The notes beneath the pieces are model-generated. The model made no database searches. It had not been told where the DNA came from and was given only the letters and a program-made list of their open reading frames with translations. From Mesorhizobium sp. L-8-3 (GTDB taxonomy: Bacteria > Pseudomonadota > Alphaproteobacteria > Rhizobiales > Rhizobiaceae): a stretch of 64,000 bases of DNA. Of the stretch, positions 29,810 through 39,413 are shown one piece after another. The stretch is taken from NCBI RefSeq assembly GCF_016756615.1, contig NZ_AP023262.1, positions 7,193,501-7,257,500 of the forward strand, given 5' to 3'. A program made the position numbers and the translations under genes. Position 1 is the stretch's first letter. Each line of letters starts with the position of its first letter.

Positions 29810-32800
29810 GGAGCCGTTCTCCCTTCGGGTCGAGGAACATGGGTGAGACTACTACCCGGGCCCGCACCGTCTGGCCCGTGATCGGATAAGCGGCGACGAT
29901 CTCGGCACCCTCCACCGCTGCTTCCCGCGCAAGTAGTCCGAGCCCCACCCAGAGGTCGAGCGTGGGGCTATAGGTCACCGACGTTATGCGTCCGAGACCG
30001 TGGCCCTGCATCGGTTCGTTAGGCCTGAACAGGATCGCGCCGCCGTGCAACCGCTTCCCAGGCTCGAGGCAGCGCAGCCCAACCAGCCGCGGGCGCGCCG
30101 GGTCGCTGAAAGCTTCGCGGCGGCCAAGCACCTCGCCCACATAGCCCCTGCGCTTGCCCGCCATGCGGCTGAGCCCGAGGTCGTCGAGCGTCGTCCTGCC
30201 GTCGATCTCCGGCCCCGCGACATGGCCCTTCTCGACGCGCAGGGAGCCCAAGGCCTCCACACCGTAAGGTTTCAGGCCGAAAGGCGCGCCGGCCTCCATA
30301 AGCCGGCACCACACCTCCGCGCCCAAGCTCGCGCCGACATAAATCTCGTAAGCCCGCTCGCCGGAAAAGCTAAGGCGGACAATGCGCAGGCGCCTGTCGC
30401 GATATTTCCCTTCAAGCAGCCGCATATGTGGCAGCGCCTCATTTGAGACGTCTAAATCGGGAAACGCGGCGGCGAGGATATCGCGGCTGTTCGGACCGGC
30501 GACCGACATGGCCGCCCATTCGTCGGTGACCGAAGTCACCGAAACGCGCAGGTCGGGCCAGGCGGTGTCGAGCAGGAATTCGAGCCGGGACATCACGTCC
30601 GCGGCCTTCGCCGTCGATGTCGTCATGAAGAAGTGCCGCTCACCGAGTCGACTCGTGGTGCCATCGTCGAAGGCGATGCCATCGTCGCGCAACATGATGC
30701 CGTAGCGTGCGCGGCCGACCGGCAGCTTGGCAAAGCCGTTAACATAGATTCGGTCGAGGAATTCAGCCGCGTCCGGTCCCTGTACATCGATCTTGCCGAG
30801 CGTGGAGATGTCCATCAGCCCGGCCGCCTCGCGCACCAGCCGCATCTCCGCGACGTAGGCCTCGTTCACGTCGCGGCCGGAAGCACGATAGAACCAGGGC
30901 CGCATCCAGAGCCCGCCCTCCAGCATCTGCGCGCCGTTGGCGATATGCCAGTCATGCATCGGCGTGCGCCGGATCGGCTTGTAATGATGGGCAATGCTGC
31001 GCCCGGCCAGCGCGCCAATGGCGACCGGTGTATAGGGCGGCCGGAACGTTGTGGTGCCAACTTCCGGAACGGCCATGCCGCGCAGACCGGCCATGGCCGA
31101 AAGGGCATACAAATTACTTGTCTTGCCCTGGTCGGTGCCCATGCCGAGCGTCGTGTAGCGCTTCAGGTGCTCGACTGACTCGTAACCTTCGCGGTGAGCG
31201 AGAGCTATGTCTTCAGTGGTCACATCCATCTGTAGGTCGACGAAGGCCTTGCCTTCGGCAAATTTCGCCGCTTTTTCGTCCCCCTCTCGGGTTCGCTTCG
31301 CAAACCACCTTTCCTCCGATCGAAGGGGGCGATAATGCTCGGGGCAGATGGTATGGCTCCCGCCGTCTGCCCTCACAAAGTGTGGGACAGGTGCCAAGCG
31401 AAGTGAGGCGGAGAGGGAGTTATCATGAGGTCCCGCATCGAACTCAGTCAGTTCGAGCCCGACTGGCTGCTGGACTGATTTCGCTAAGCCGCAGAACGCA
31501 GATGCCTCGGCCCCTGCACGATGCCCCTCCTCGATTGCGCCCCCTCTAGTGAAGCTTCCCGTCACAGCACCGGCCACGAACAGCCCCGCTCCGAGCTTTC
31601 CGGGCACAAAAGTCCGAATGTCTTCGCGATAGACCGGCTTTACCCCTAGATGGGAGGTCAGATGCACGGTCGGCGACCAGCCGCCGGAAACCGCAACTAG
31701 GTCGCATCTGATCGTGGCGGGACCGCTCGGTTCGGAAAGCGTGACAGCGCGTACGGCACGCCCCCCCAAAGCATTGGCAATCCGCGATTTTGTGTGGACG
31801 GCGATGCCCCGGCGGCGCGCCTGTTCGAGGAGTTCATGTATCGGTTCGGCGCGGCTGTCAGCTATCGTCACGCCCGCCCCGGCTGCCGCTAGATCGAAGG
31901 CTGCTCTGTAGGCGCTGTCGTTGTCGGTCGCAACCACCACCCGCGTCCCCGCCAGCACGGCAAAGCGGTTCAGATAAATCCGCGCCGCGGAGGCCAGCAT
32001 GATGCCGGGCCGGTCATTGTTGGCGAAAGTAAGCGGCCGCTCAAGCGCCCCAGACGCATAAACGATCGATTTCGCTCGCAAAAGCAGTAGCGTCTGGCGC
32101 GCTTGCCCCTCTTTCGGATCAGCGGTTCCGGAGCCGTGCCGCTCCACGAGCCCGAGCACATTGCCGTCATAAGCGCCAAATGCCGTCGTACGGGTCATCA
32201 AGGAGACATTCGGCATTTCGGCGAGCCGAGCGAGCATTCCGGAAACCCAGTCCGCGGACTCAGTGTCCGCGGGATCCCACAAAAGCGTGCCGCCGGGTGC
32301 AAAATCTTGTTCAATCAGGACCACTCTGGCACCGGCCCCGCCCGCCGCAAGCGCGGCGGAGAGCCCCGCCGGGCCGCTGCCGACTACAGCGACGTCTGCG
32401 AAAAGATGGCGGACGTCGTAGCGGTCAGGATCGGCCTCCTCTCCCGCACGGCCGAGCCCCGCCGCCTTGCGGATGAAGTGTTCATAAAACATCCACGCCC
32501 GCCGGGTCGGACCCATGAAGGTTTTGTAGTAGAACCCTGCCGACAGAAAGGGCGCAAACAGGCCGTTTATGCCTTGGGCGTCGAACTTGAGCGACGGCCA
32601 GCGGTTCTGGCTTTCGGCCACCAGCCCTTCAGCGAGTTCCACCGTCGTCGCCGTTATGTTCGGCTCGCGGCGGCCGCCCGTCCCCAACGTCACGAGCGCA
32701 TTCGGCTCCTCTGGCCCGGCTGAATAGATACCGCGCGGCCGGTGATACTTGAAGCTGCGGCCGACGAGGCGGACACCGTTCGCCAGCAGCGCCGAGGCGA

Positions 32801-32897
32801 GCGTGTCGCCGCGAAAGCCGGTCATCGCCCTGCCGTCGAAGGTGAATTCGATTGGCTGCGAGCGGTCGATCCGCCCACCTATAGGAAGTCGCCTCAT
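29802..32897 (-). CDS. soxA: Sarcosine oxidase alpha subunit
   Basis: A 1031-residue subunit that binds NAD and tetrahydrofolate. Order: 2Fe-2S-like N-terminal domain without cluster (IEFTFDGRAMTGFRGDTLAS), NAD/FAD-type domain from about residue 170 (ADVAVVGSGPAGLSAALAAG), a small linker with CPEHYRPL and TTEDIALAHREGYESVEHLK, and from about residue 620 a GcvT-like aminomethyltransferase domain (GLMDISTLGKIDVQGPDAAE, LSFSGERAYEIYVGASLGAE). The start at 32897 was chosen because its ATG overlaps the soxD stop (ATGA); an upstream in-frame start would overlap soxD heavily. Length is normal for the family. Confidence 0.93.
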   Translation of the reverse strand: MRRLPIGGRIDRSQPIEFTFDGRAMTGFRGDTLASALLANGVRLVGRSFKYHRPRGIYSAGPEEPNALVTLGTGGRREPNITATTVELAEGLVAESQNRWPSLKFDAQGINGLFAPFLSAGFYYKTFMGPTRRAWMFYEHFIRKAAGLGRAGEEADPDRYDVRHLFADVAVVGSGPAGLSAALAAGGAGARVVLIEQDFAPGGTLLWDPADTESADWVSGMLARLAEMPNVSLMTRTTAFGAYDGNVLGLVERHGSGTADPKEGQARQTLLLLRAKSIVYASGALERPLTFANNDRPGIMLASAARIYLNRFAVLAGTRVVVATDNDSAYRAAFDLAAAGAGVTIADSRAEPIHELLEQARRRGIAVHTKSRIANALGGRAVRAVTLSEPSGPATIRCDLVAVSGGWSPTVHLTSHLGVKPVYREDIRTFVPGKLGAGLFVAGAVTGSFTRGGAIEEGHRAGAEASAFCGLAKSVQQPVGLELTEFDAGPHDNSLSASLRLAPVPHFVRADGGSHTICPEHYRPLRSEERWFAKRTREGDEKAAKFAEGKAFVDLQMDVTTEDIALAHREGYESVEHLKRYTTLGMGTDQGKTSNLYALSAMAGLRGMAVPEVGTTTFRPPYTPVAIGALAGRSIAHHYKPIRRTPMHDWHIANGAQMLEGGLWMRPWFYRASGRDVNEAYVAEMRLVREAAGLMDISTLGKIDVQGPDAAEFLDRIYVNGFAKLPVGRARYGIMLRDDGIAFDDGTTSRLGERHFFMTTSTAKAADVMSRLEFLLDTAWPDLRVSVTSVTDEWAAMSVAGPNSRDILAAAFPDLDVSNEALPHMRLLEGKYRDRRLRIVRLSFSGERAYEIYVGASLGAEVWCRLMEAGAPFGLKPYGVEALGSLRVEKGHVAGPEIDGRTTLDDLGLSRMAGKRRGYVGEVLGRREAFSDPARPRLVGLRCLEPGKRLHGGAILFRPNEPMQGHGLGRITSVTYSPTLDLWVGLGLLAREAAVEGAEIVAAYPITGQTVRARVVVSPMFLDPKGERLHG

Positions 32898-33160
32898 GCG
32901 CGCGTCTCCCGAGCGAAGCGGATCGAGGCGATGGCATGGCTCCGCGTGTCGCGCTCGACGACCAGCCATTGCCGGCAGCCTATCACGTGCTGCCAATATT
33001 CGCGGTGCAGCCCAGCCGGGTTCTCGCGCACGAAGACGTAACGGTACCACGCTTCGAAATCCGGATCGTCATACGCTGGCCGATTCACCGAGGCGTCTCC
33101 GCCATAGCGGAACTCGTCGTGGTCGCGCGGCCCGCAGCAGGGACATTCGATGCGCAGCAT
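32894..33160 (-). CDS. soxD: Sarcosine oxidase delta subunit
   Basis: An 88-residue zinc-binding subunit. The N-terminus MLRIECPCCGPRDHDEFRYG supplies Cys and His ligands; the body NRPAYDDPDFEAWYRYVFVR and EYWQHVIGCRQWLVVERDT is characteristic of SoxD. It follows soxB after 18 bases and overlaps soxA by four, so the operon is tightly coupled. No sign of decay. Confidence 0.93.
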   Translation of the reverse strand: MLRIECPCCGPRDHDEFRYGGDASVNRPAYDDPDFEAWYRYVFVRENPAGLHREYWQHVIGCRQWLVVERDTRSHAIASIRFARETRA

Positions 33161-33178
33161 GATCTTTCCGTCTCTCGA

Positions 33179-34435
33179 TTATTGCAGCCAGGCGAATGGG
33201 CCGGCGCCTGCCTCATCGATCGTGCGGCCGGTGCAGAAGCGATCGAGCCTATAGGCGGCGGCGAGCGGATGGGCTTCGCCCTTGGCGAGCATATGCGCAA
33301 AGCACCAGCCCGAAGCGGGAATGGCCTTGAAGCCGCCGTAGCACCAGCCGCCGTTGAGGTAGAGCCCGTCGATAGGCGTCCGGCAGATAATCGGGCTCGC
33401 GTCGGGCGTCATGTCCATCACGCCGCCCCAGTGCCGAAGGATGCGCAGCCGCGAGATGCAGGGCATCATCGCGATCGAAGCCTCGGCGACCTCGCGAACG
33501 ACGCCAAGATTGCCGCGCTGCGCATACGAATTATAGCCGTCCAGACCACCACCAAAGACCAGTCCGCCCTTATCCGACTGGCTGACATAAAAGTGGTCGG
33601 CACCATAGGCGACAACGTGGTGGACCAGTGGCTTGATCGGTTCGGTCACGAAAGCTTGCAAGACGTGGCTTTCGATCGGCAGTTCGAGGCCAGCCTTCCG
33701 GGCGAGCACCGAGGTGTGCCCCGCCACCGCAAGCCCCACTTTCGCGGCGCCGATTCGGCCCTTGGTCGTCTCGACGCCGACGATGCGGTCGCCGTGACGC
33801 ACGAAATCCGTCACTTCGCAGCCTTGGATGATGTCGATGCCGTGGGCGTCGGCGGCGCGCGCGTAGCCCCAGGCCACCGCGTCATGGCGCGCCGTGCCCG
33901 CTCGACCCTGAAGTATGGCGCCGTGAACCGGGAACAGCGCCTTCTCCGAAAAGTTAAGATAAGGCACCAGCCGGCGCACCTCCTCGCGATCAAGCAATTC
34001 GGCGTCGATCCCGTTTAGCCGCATGACGTTGGCGCGATAGCCGAAAGTGTCGAATTCGCCGGGTGAATTGGCGGTCAGCAAAAAGCCGCGCTGCGAGAAC
34101 ATCACGTTGAAATTGAGCGCCCGTGACAGGCCCTCCCACAGCTTCATCGAAAATTCGTAGAACTGGGTATTGCCGTCAAGCCGATAGTTCGACCGCACGA
34201 TTGTGGTGTTTCGGCCGACGTTGCCACCACCGATATAGCCCTTCTCCAGCACGGCCACCTTGCGGACGCCGTGGTTCTCGGCCAGATAGAAAGCGGTCGC
34301 CAGGCCGTGCCCGCCGCCGCCCACTACAACAACATCATAGACCGATTTGGGATCGGGCGCCCGCCAGGCGCGCCGCCAGTGCCTGTTGCCGGTGAGTCCA
34401 TTGCGAAGGATCGAAAAAGCCGAGTAGCCGCGCAT
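33179..34435 (-). CDS. soxB: Sarcosine oxidase beta subunit
   Basis: A 418-residue FAD/FMN-binding subunit where sarcosine is oxidised. The dinucleotide-binding fold is VYDVVVVGGGGHGLATAFYL, followed by GYIGGGNVGRNTTIVRSNYR, and the substrate/FAD-binding C-terminal part RHWGGVMDMTPDASPIICRT with GLYLNGGWCYGGFKAIPASG. The start MRGYSAFSILRNGL at 34435 matches family N-termini; an in-frame GTG at 34510 would add 25 residues read from a decayed M24 gene tail. The serine hydroxymethyltransferase and folate genes that often accompany sox operons are absent here. First gene of soxBDAG; no promoter could be assigned. Confidence 0.92.
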   Translation of the reverse strand: MRGYSAFSILRNGLTGNRHWRRAWRAPDPKSVYDVVVVGGGGHGLATAFYLAENHGVRKVAVLEKGYIGGGNVGRNTTIVRSNYRLDGNTQFYEFSMKLWEGLSRALNFNVMFSQRGFLLTANSPGEFDTFGYRANVMRLNGIDAELLDREEVRRLVPYLNFSEKALFPVHGAILQGRAGTARHDAVAWGYARAADAHGIDIIQGCEVTDFVRHGDRIVGVETTKGRIGAAKVGLAVAGHTSVLARKAGLELPIESHVLQAFVTEPIKPLVHHVVAYGADHFYVSQSDKGGLVFGGGLDGYNSYAQRGNLGVVREVAEASIAMMPCISRLRILRHWGGVMDMTPDASPIICRTPIDGLYLNGGWCYGGFKAIPASGWCFAHMLAKGEAHPLAAAYRLDRFCTGRTIDEAGAGPFAWLQ

Positions 34436-34446
34436 GCCGATCCCGC

Positions 34447-34590
34447 TATCTAACGAAGACGTAGGTGGAAGTTGCAGAAGGTTTCCCCGCACCCCGCTTG
34501 GTGATGACACATTCGGAGATCGCGATGCCCCAGTCCTTTAACCAGACGCAGATGACCGTGACCCCAGGCGTTATGATTTCACCAACACAG
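34447..34590 (-). pseudogene. Relic of the 3' end of an ectoine-hydrolase-like M24 gene
   Basis: The minus strand reads ITPGVTVICVWLKDWGIAIS, then ECVITKRG and a short tail before a stop near 34447. The doeA-like gene at 38133 ends PGMTFHFMTGLWYGDWGIEI, then TESILIT and a similar short tail. The match covers only about 45 codons. It lies directly upstream of soxB, suggesting that an M24 gene once preceded the operon and was deleted. Confidence 0.6.
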
Positions 34591-35311
34591 ATCATTCGGT
34601 CTCAGTCCCGCCGGCCCGAATAGCAGCTTGGCCGTCATAGAAAAATGCGCCATTGCCATGGGCGAGAAGGATATCTTTGATCTGCATGCACTTCACCTTG
34701 CGTCAACAGGCGACCAGTTCGAACCAACTACCTGTCAACTATGCGCCACTTGGCTTGGGACTCACCAACATAAAGTCACGAACAGTACCATCGCGTTTTC
34801 AGATGACAGAGGTCGGCGCCGCGTGAGAGACTGAGAAGTCGCCGAAAGCGACGGAGTTGTTGCGCGACGTGTGTTCTTCAGGCGTGTACACGGCGCGGTA
34901 TTTCGTGCGGCGTTCTCAGTCAGATCTGCCCTTTCACCAAAGACGTGGGACAGCCCCGCGCGACGGCTTTCGTTCGGTTGAACTTCTCAACCATTATATG
35001 ACGCTCGGCATGGCAACGTACTGAGTAAGATGCGAGCGTTTACAATCGCCCGTTGGAAAACACTCCCTGTCGGCGAGCTCGATTCGCGAGTGATGTTGCG
35101 AAGGACGATTGGCGCGTCTTTGCGTTGCGATGCCAATCCCGCTGAGGAAATGTGCGCCTCGCTCCTTCCACGAGTTCAGTGAGCAGGTTGCTCCACTCGA
35201 CGAATTCGAAATGAGCCACCGGACGACAAGTCTTCATCCTGATAAAGATTTCCGAAAATAGAACCCTCTAGCAATGGGTCGTGATCCGAAGCTCTAAACA
35301 CTCGCTCAGGC
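34591..35311. other. Intergenic stretch, no gene recognised
   Basis: About 720 bases between the M24 relic and the M20 peptidase gene. Short open frames on both strands carry no recognisable motifs or ribosome-binding sites. Likely decayed DNA; no repeat or terminator was identified with confidence. Confidence 0.4.
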
Positions 35312-36736
35312 TTAAAGTAGCGCCTTCTCGGCCTCCAGGGCCATCAATCGAAACTCATCAGCACTGTGCTCGCCGACTTGCTCTAACAACCTTGGCCACG
35401 CAGAAAGGCCTTCCGCCAACGAGGTCAGCCGGAAGAATTCGTTGGGAGAGTGAATATCCTCATCCGGAAGGGCAAATCCGAACATCAGCGTTTGGATTCC
35501 CAGCAGTTCCTGGAATATGACGGTGATGGGGATGGACGCGCCCAGCCGGACAAGCACCGGCTCTTGACCGGTCGCCTCAGACAAAACTTTTTTTGCCGCA
35601 AGCACAAGTGGATGCCCGGTAGGTAGGTTAAAAGCTCGGCTCCCAGTTTCCGGGTCGTCGATCGAGAGCTCGACGTCCGGGGGGCAAACGGTGCGCAGAT
35701 GAGCCTTCAGCGTGTCTGAGGCCTGGTTAGGGTCCTGTCCTGGCACAATCCTCAACGATAGCTTTGCGTGGGCAGCACTTGGGATCACTGTTTTGCTGCC
35801 GAATCCCGTGTAGCCTCCCCACATACCGTTTACGTCCAAGGCCGGTCGAAGCGTTAGCTGCTCACGTATCGAGAAGCCATGTTCCCCGTGAGCCCGCGCC
35901 CCAACATCCTTGACGAAAGCGGCCCCGTCGAAGGGAAATCTGGCAGTCTCAGCTCGGGCATTCACAGAGATGGAAGGGAGAGCCGCAAGCAATCCCGGGA
36001 TTGCAATCGCGCCATCGTCGTCATGTAACGAAGCGATGATCTTCGCCATCTCATGTGCGGCGTTCCGGACCGCGCCACCGTAACGACCAGAATGAAGGTC
36101 CTTGTCGGCGGTTCGGATTGAAATCTCAAACTCAACAATTCCGCGCGAGCCGACATTTATCGTCGGGATTTTGGGATGCGCTCGCGCGCCATCAGCGGAT
36201 ATCATCCCATCAGCCTGCAGCAAGTGGCCGTACCGCTGCACAATCGGGCGCAGACTAGGACTGTTGGTTTCTTCCTCCCCCTCCAAAAAGACTTTCACAT
36301 TCACGGGGCAGGCACCTCTGAGTTTCAGAAATGCCGCGATTGTTTCGAGTGCGATTGCGGTCGAGCCTTTTACGTCAGACGCCCCGCGTGCGTAGAGCCG
36401 TCCGTCGCGGATGGTTGGTTCAAAAGGTGGAGTTACCCAAGCTTCTGCCGGGTCCGGAGGCTGAACATCATAGTGTCCATAGATGAGCAAAGTAGGTTTT
36501 CCGGGTGCCCCGTTCCAAGCTCCGTAAACGGCAGGGTGACCGCCGCCATCGAGGAGTTGGACATCGCTCAAGCCCATGCGCTCGAGCCAGTTCCCTAGAA
36601 ACGCTTGCGCGTCCCGCATCCCTCCTATGAAAGCTGGGTCTGTGCTCACGCTTGGCAGACGCAAGAAGGCGCAAAGTCTATCCACGATTTCGCTCTGGCG
36701 ACCGAGTAGGTCTTGAACGATTGCATCTACATGCAT
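35312..36736 (-). CDS. M20 family metallopeptidase (dipeptidase type)
   Basis: A 474-residue di-zinc amidohydrolase, probably cytoplasmic. Metal-site motifs in order: LLIYGHYDVQPPDP (His and catalytic Asp), YARGASDVKGSTAIAL (bridging Asp), FLEGEEETNSPSL (general-base Glu-Glu), SADG (Asp), and HSPNEFFRL (final His). The lid/dimerisation domain spans about residues 200-380 (GYTGFGSKTVIPSAAHAKLS). Family members cleave dipeptides, acyl amino acids or carbamoyl compounds. In ectoine catabolism a deacetylase (DoeB) follows DoeA; an M20 enzyme could fill such a role here, but that is inference. Start ATG 36736. Same strand as the racemase and doeA-like genes but separated from them by 470 bases. 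Confidence 0.9.
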   Translation of the reverse strand: MHVDAIVQDLLGRQSEIVDRLCAFLRLPSVSTDPAFIGGMRDAQAFLGNWLERMGLSDVQLLDGGGHPAVYGAWNGAPGKPTLLIYGHYDVQPPDPAEAWVTPPFEPTIRDGRLYARGASDVKGSTAIALETIAAFLKLRGACPVNVKVFLEGEEETNSPSLRPIVQRYGHLLQADGMISADGARAHPKIPTINVGSRGIVEFEISIRTADKDLHSGRYGGAVRNAAHEMAKIIASLHDDDGAIAIPGLLAALPSISVNARAETARFPFDGAAFVKDVGARAHGEHGFSIREQLTLRPALDVNGMWGGYTGFGSKTVIPSAAHAKLSLRIVPGQDPNQASDTLKAHLRTVCPPDVELSIDDPETGSRAFNLPTGHPLVLAAKKVLSEATGQEPVLVRLGASIPITVIFQELLGIQTLMFGFALPDEDIHSPNEFFRLTSLAEGLSAWPRLLEQVGEHSADEFRLMALEAEKALL

Positions 36737-37206
36737 GGTCTTCTCCTGGCGCTGTCCGGAACGACGCCCCTCCCGCTAAGGCGAGCACTCATTCTTTGTG
36801 TCGATTCGAACGTCACGTGATGCTCTTGCGGCCGCCTTCCTACGCGACGGGTGCTACTCCGCCAAACGAATGCACGCCAAGCTTTTCGGCAAGTTGAGAA
36901 GATCACGTCAAATACTACATCACCTTGATCCATAATGGCTATCAACCTCGGCTACCTCTTCATGCGCCTCGCTTGCGTTTCGCGGCAGCGACGGGACGAC
37001 GGTAATTGAGGCGATGAAACCCTCATGCCCCCTGCGGAGCCAAGCATCACCAGACCGCAAGAGCCGCAGGTGCGTCCAAATCGACGGGCACGGTGGCAAG
37101 CGATCTTCGCAACTCGAACCCGTCGGTACTTGATCCGGCCATGGGCCGCATCAACCTAGTGCGATAAGGGCCGCAGCCTTTCTGCGGCCCCAAGAGCACC
37201 CCGTTA
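36737..37206. other. Intergenic stretch with a terminator-like hairpin
   Basis: Holds the upstream region of the M20 gene and, at its right end, the hairpin at 37168-37190 following the racemase-family gene. No gene was recognised. Confidence 0.45.
37168..37190 (-). terminator. Hairpin after the racemase-family gene
   Basis: Perfect 9-bp stem GGGCCGCAG/CTGCGGCCC with a 5-base loop, about 17 bases after the stop codon of the gene at 37207. The following T-run is short (TTAT), so an intrinsic terminator is probable rather than certain. Confidence 0.6.
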
Positions 37207-37995
37207 TCAGAGGAGCCCTGTGAATGGTTTGCGTGTTAGGCCACCGACGAAGAATTCAACCATGGAGGTATAATCAAACACTGGTAGGTCGGTCGCCTCT
37301 TGAACCGCGGCCGCGTATGGTCCCAGCCCGCCACACTCAAGCAAGAGCATGCCGATATCCGGCCGATCCTTCTGCAGAGTCAGGATCGCATTGACCACAT
37401 CAGCTTGGACTGCCTCCACGTCTAGGTCACCATACGGCTCCAGGAAGAAGCCGGCAAACACGGGAGCGTCATCGAGTCCAAAGACAACCACCCTGTCACT
37501 GATTTCCGGTCGCACCCCAGCCGCTTTCAACATATCTTGGCTCAGTGCAGCCTTACTTGCCACGACTACGCCAAGTGCCTTGCCCTGGGGAAGCACTTGT
37601 TCAAGGAACGGAGCAAGGACAAGGCTAGACAAGAACACCGGCACATCAACCGCAGCGCGCACCGCTTCCTGGTACCGGATGAAATAGCCGCATCCAGCAG
37701 TAATCACTCGCGCACCCTCGCGTACGAGATCTTGCGCCGCCGCAATCACAGCGGATGTTTTTTCCTCGCCATCCGCCCCGAAAATGGCGGTATTGTTGAG
37801 CCCCGGTACGGTTTTATAGCGCACGGGAACGCTCCACGTGGTGGCATTGCCGGCGTCTCCGGGGATGTACGGACGGAGGCCGGGTCCCGGCATCCGATCA
37901 AGCATCAAAATGCCCACGGGTGCCCCGTGGAACGCCAATCGGGGCCTAACCCAAGACGGCCAGCGCTTTCCTTGGGCACGAGGAAAATCAGTCAT
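37207..37995 (-). CDS. Asp/Glu racemase superfamily protein (EutA/AMDase-like)
   Basis: A 262-residue cytoplasmic protein of the aspartate/glutamate racemase, maleate isomerase and arylmalonate decarboxylase superfamily. The two catalytic Cys positions are visible: ARVITAGCGYFIRYQ near residue 100 and IGMLLLECGGLGPYAAAVQ near residue 215. In known ectoine clusters a protein of this superfamily (EutA) is encoded with the M24 ectoine hydrolase, and here the next gene upstream is doeA-like, 137 bases away on the same strand. Paralogue of the protein at 44158-44880. The reaction (racemisation, isomerisation or decarboxylation) cannot be told from the sequence. Confidence 0.8.
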   Translation of the reverse strand: MTDFPRAQGKRWPSWVRPRLAFHGAPVGILMLDRMPGPGLRPYIPGDAGNATTWSVPVRYKTVPGLNNTAIFGADGEEKTSAVIAAAQDLVREGARVITAGCGYFIRYQEAVRAAVDVPVFLSSLVLAPFLEQVLPQGKALGVVVASKAALSQDMLKAAGVRPEISDRVVVFGLDDAPVFAGFFLEPYGDLDVEAVQADVVNAILTLQKDRPDIGMLLLECGGLGPYAAAVQEATDLPVFDYTSMVEFFVGGLTRKPFTGLL

Positions 37996-38132
37996 CGGTT
38001 GTCATCCTTTACATTTGATGTTGAGCATGTTGGGTGGTGCCGGCTGTCACCTCTCAACTCGAGCTCATCGGAAGATTGTGGCTCGCCTCCGATTTGGGGC
38101 TTGTTTATTGTCCACGCTTCTCCTCGACAGTC

Positions 38133-39314
38133 TCAGTCAATTACGAATAACTTGCGTGGAACATTTGAGAGGAATTCGACCTGGCCTCCAGTGATCAGGA
38201 TACTTTCGGTAATTTCGATGCCCCAATCTCCGTACCAAAGGCCGGTCATGAAGTGGAAAGTCATACCCGGGCGGAGCTCCGTCTTATCACCGTTTCGGAA
38301 GCTGGCGGTATTCTCGCCCCATGCGGGCGGATAGCCGAGACCTATCGAATAGCCGGAACGGCCCGTTTTGACCAAGCCGTGGCGGGCCAGTTGACTAACG
38401 TAAGCATTGGCGATGTCTTCGCATCGGTTGCCAGCCAATGCCTTCTCGAGACCAGCTTGCATCCCATCGAGAACCGCCTTTTCAGCGTCGAGGATCTGAT
38501 GGGTCGGCTTGCCGAGATAATAGGTCCTCGCAAGGGGGCAGTGGTAGCGCTTGTGCACACCCGCCAGCTCGAAGAAAATGCTCTCGTCGGGTCGGATTGG
38601 TCGGTCGCTCCACGTCAGGTGGGGAGCTGCCGCGTCGGCGCCAGCCCCGATATTAGGCACGGCCGCCGGATAGTCTCCCCAGTACTCTCCCACACCGCGG
38701 GTACCTGCATGGGTTAACTCCGCAACCACATCCGACTGCTTTGCGCCGGGGCGCAGCACTTCGGAAATCCGTTGGTACATGGCTTCGATGATCTTGCCAG
38801 CACCGCGCATGTACTCAATTTCTCGTTCTGATTTTATGATACGTTGCCAGTTGATAAGTCGGTCAGCGTTTTTGAATGTTGCGTTAGGCAGCGCCGCGGA
38901 AAGAACTTCAAACGACAAGGCAGAGAAATAGTAGTTGTCCTTCTCCACACCGATAGTCGATGAGCCATGCCCCTCTTCATCGATTATCTGACCAAGAACG
39001 GTCATAGGATGCAATGCGTCGGCCTGGACGTAATGGTCTTCGTACGATCTTATCCGATCTTCACCTAGGTACGTGGTCCGGCGACATCCGTTGGCGTCCA
39101 TACCACGGCCGAACCAGAGTGGGTCTTTATCCTTGGATACAGCTAAGCATTGGGGCACATAGAAGGCGTTGCCGTCATAACCCGTAAGCCATGCCATATT
39201 GGCAGGGTCCGTAACGACCAACAGATCGAGCCCCGCCTTCTCCATTGCACCGCGAGCTTTTTCTAGGCGGGTCTTGTATTCTGATAATTCAAATCGAAGC
39301 ACTTCTGCGGTCAT
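38133..39314 (-). CDS. doeA: Ectoine hydrolase-like M24 protein (DoeA/EutD type)
   Basis: A 393-residue cytoplasmic amidohydrolase. The N-terminal domain reads LDLLVVTDPANMAWLTGYDG and FGRGMDANGCRRTTYLGEDR; the C-terminal domain has TRGVGEYWGDYPAAVPNIGA, PHLTWSDRPIRPDESIFFEL, HKRYHCPLARTYYLGKPTHQ, GYSIGLGYPPAWGENTASFR and PGMTFHFMTGLWYGDWGIEI. These blocks match what I know of DoeA/EutD, which open the ectoine ring to N-acetyl-diaminobutyrate; the metal-ligand Asp pair of M24 peptidases is replaced, as in that enzyme. EutB, EutC and DoeB/EutE homologues are not in the window, so a related cyclic or amide substrate is possible. Next to an amino-acid ABC transporter of the class that includes EhuABCD. 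Confidence 0.75.
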   Translation of the reverse strand: MTAEVLRFELSEYKTRLEKARGAMEKAGLDLLVVTDPANMAWLTGYDGNAFYVPQCLAVSKDKDPLWFGRGMDANGCRRTTYLGEDRIRSYEDHYVQADALHPMTVLGQIIDEEGHGSSTIGVEKDNYYFSALSFEVLSAALPNATFKNADRLINWQRIIKSEREIEYMRGAGKIIEAMYQRISEVLRPGAKQSDVVAELTHAGTRGVGEYWGDYPAAVPNIGAGADAAAPHLTWSDRPIRPDESIFFELAGVHKRYHCPLARTYYLGKPTHQILDAEKAVLDGMQAGLEKALAGNRCEDIANAYVSQLARHGLVKTGRSGYSIGLGYPPAWGENTASFRNGDKTELRPGMTFHFMTGLWYGDWGIEITESILITGGQVEFLSNVPRKLFVID

Positions 39315-39413
39315 ATAGTTGTCTCCTCAAGCACTACGCCACCTCAATAAATTTCACTATTAACTTACGTCTGATGGACACTACTTGACACTCGCCTATC
39401 GTTCAACATCACC

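Noticed and set aside
32936-34018. Plus-strand frame of 360 residues over soxD and soxB
   Set aside because: Antisense to well-supported sarcosine oxidase genes; no motif.
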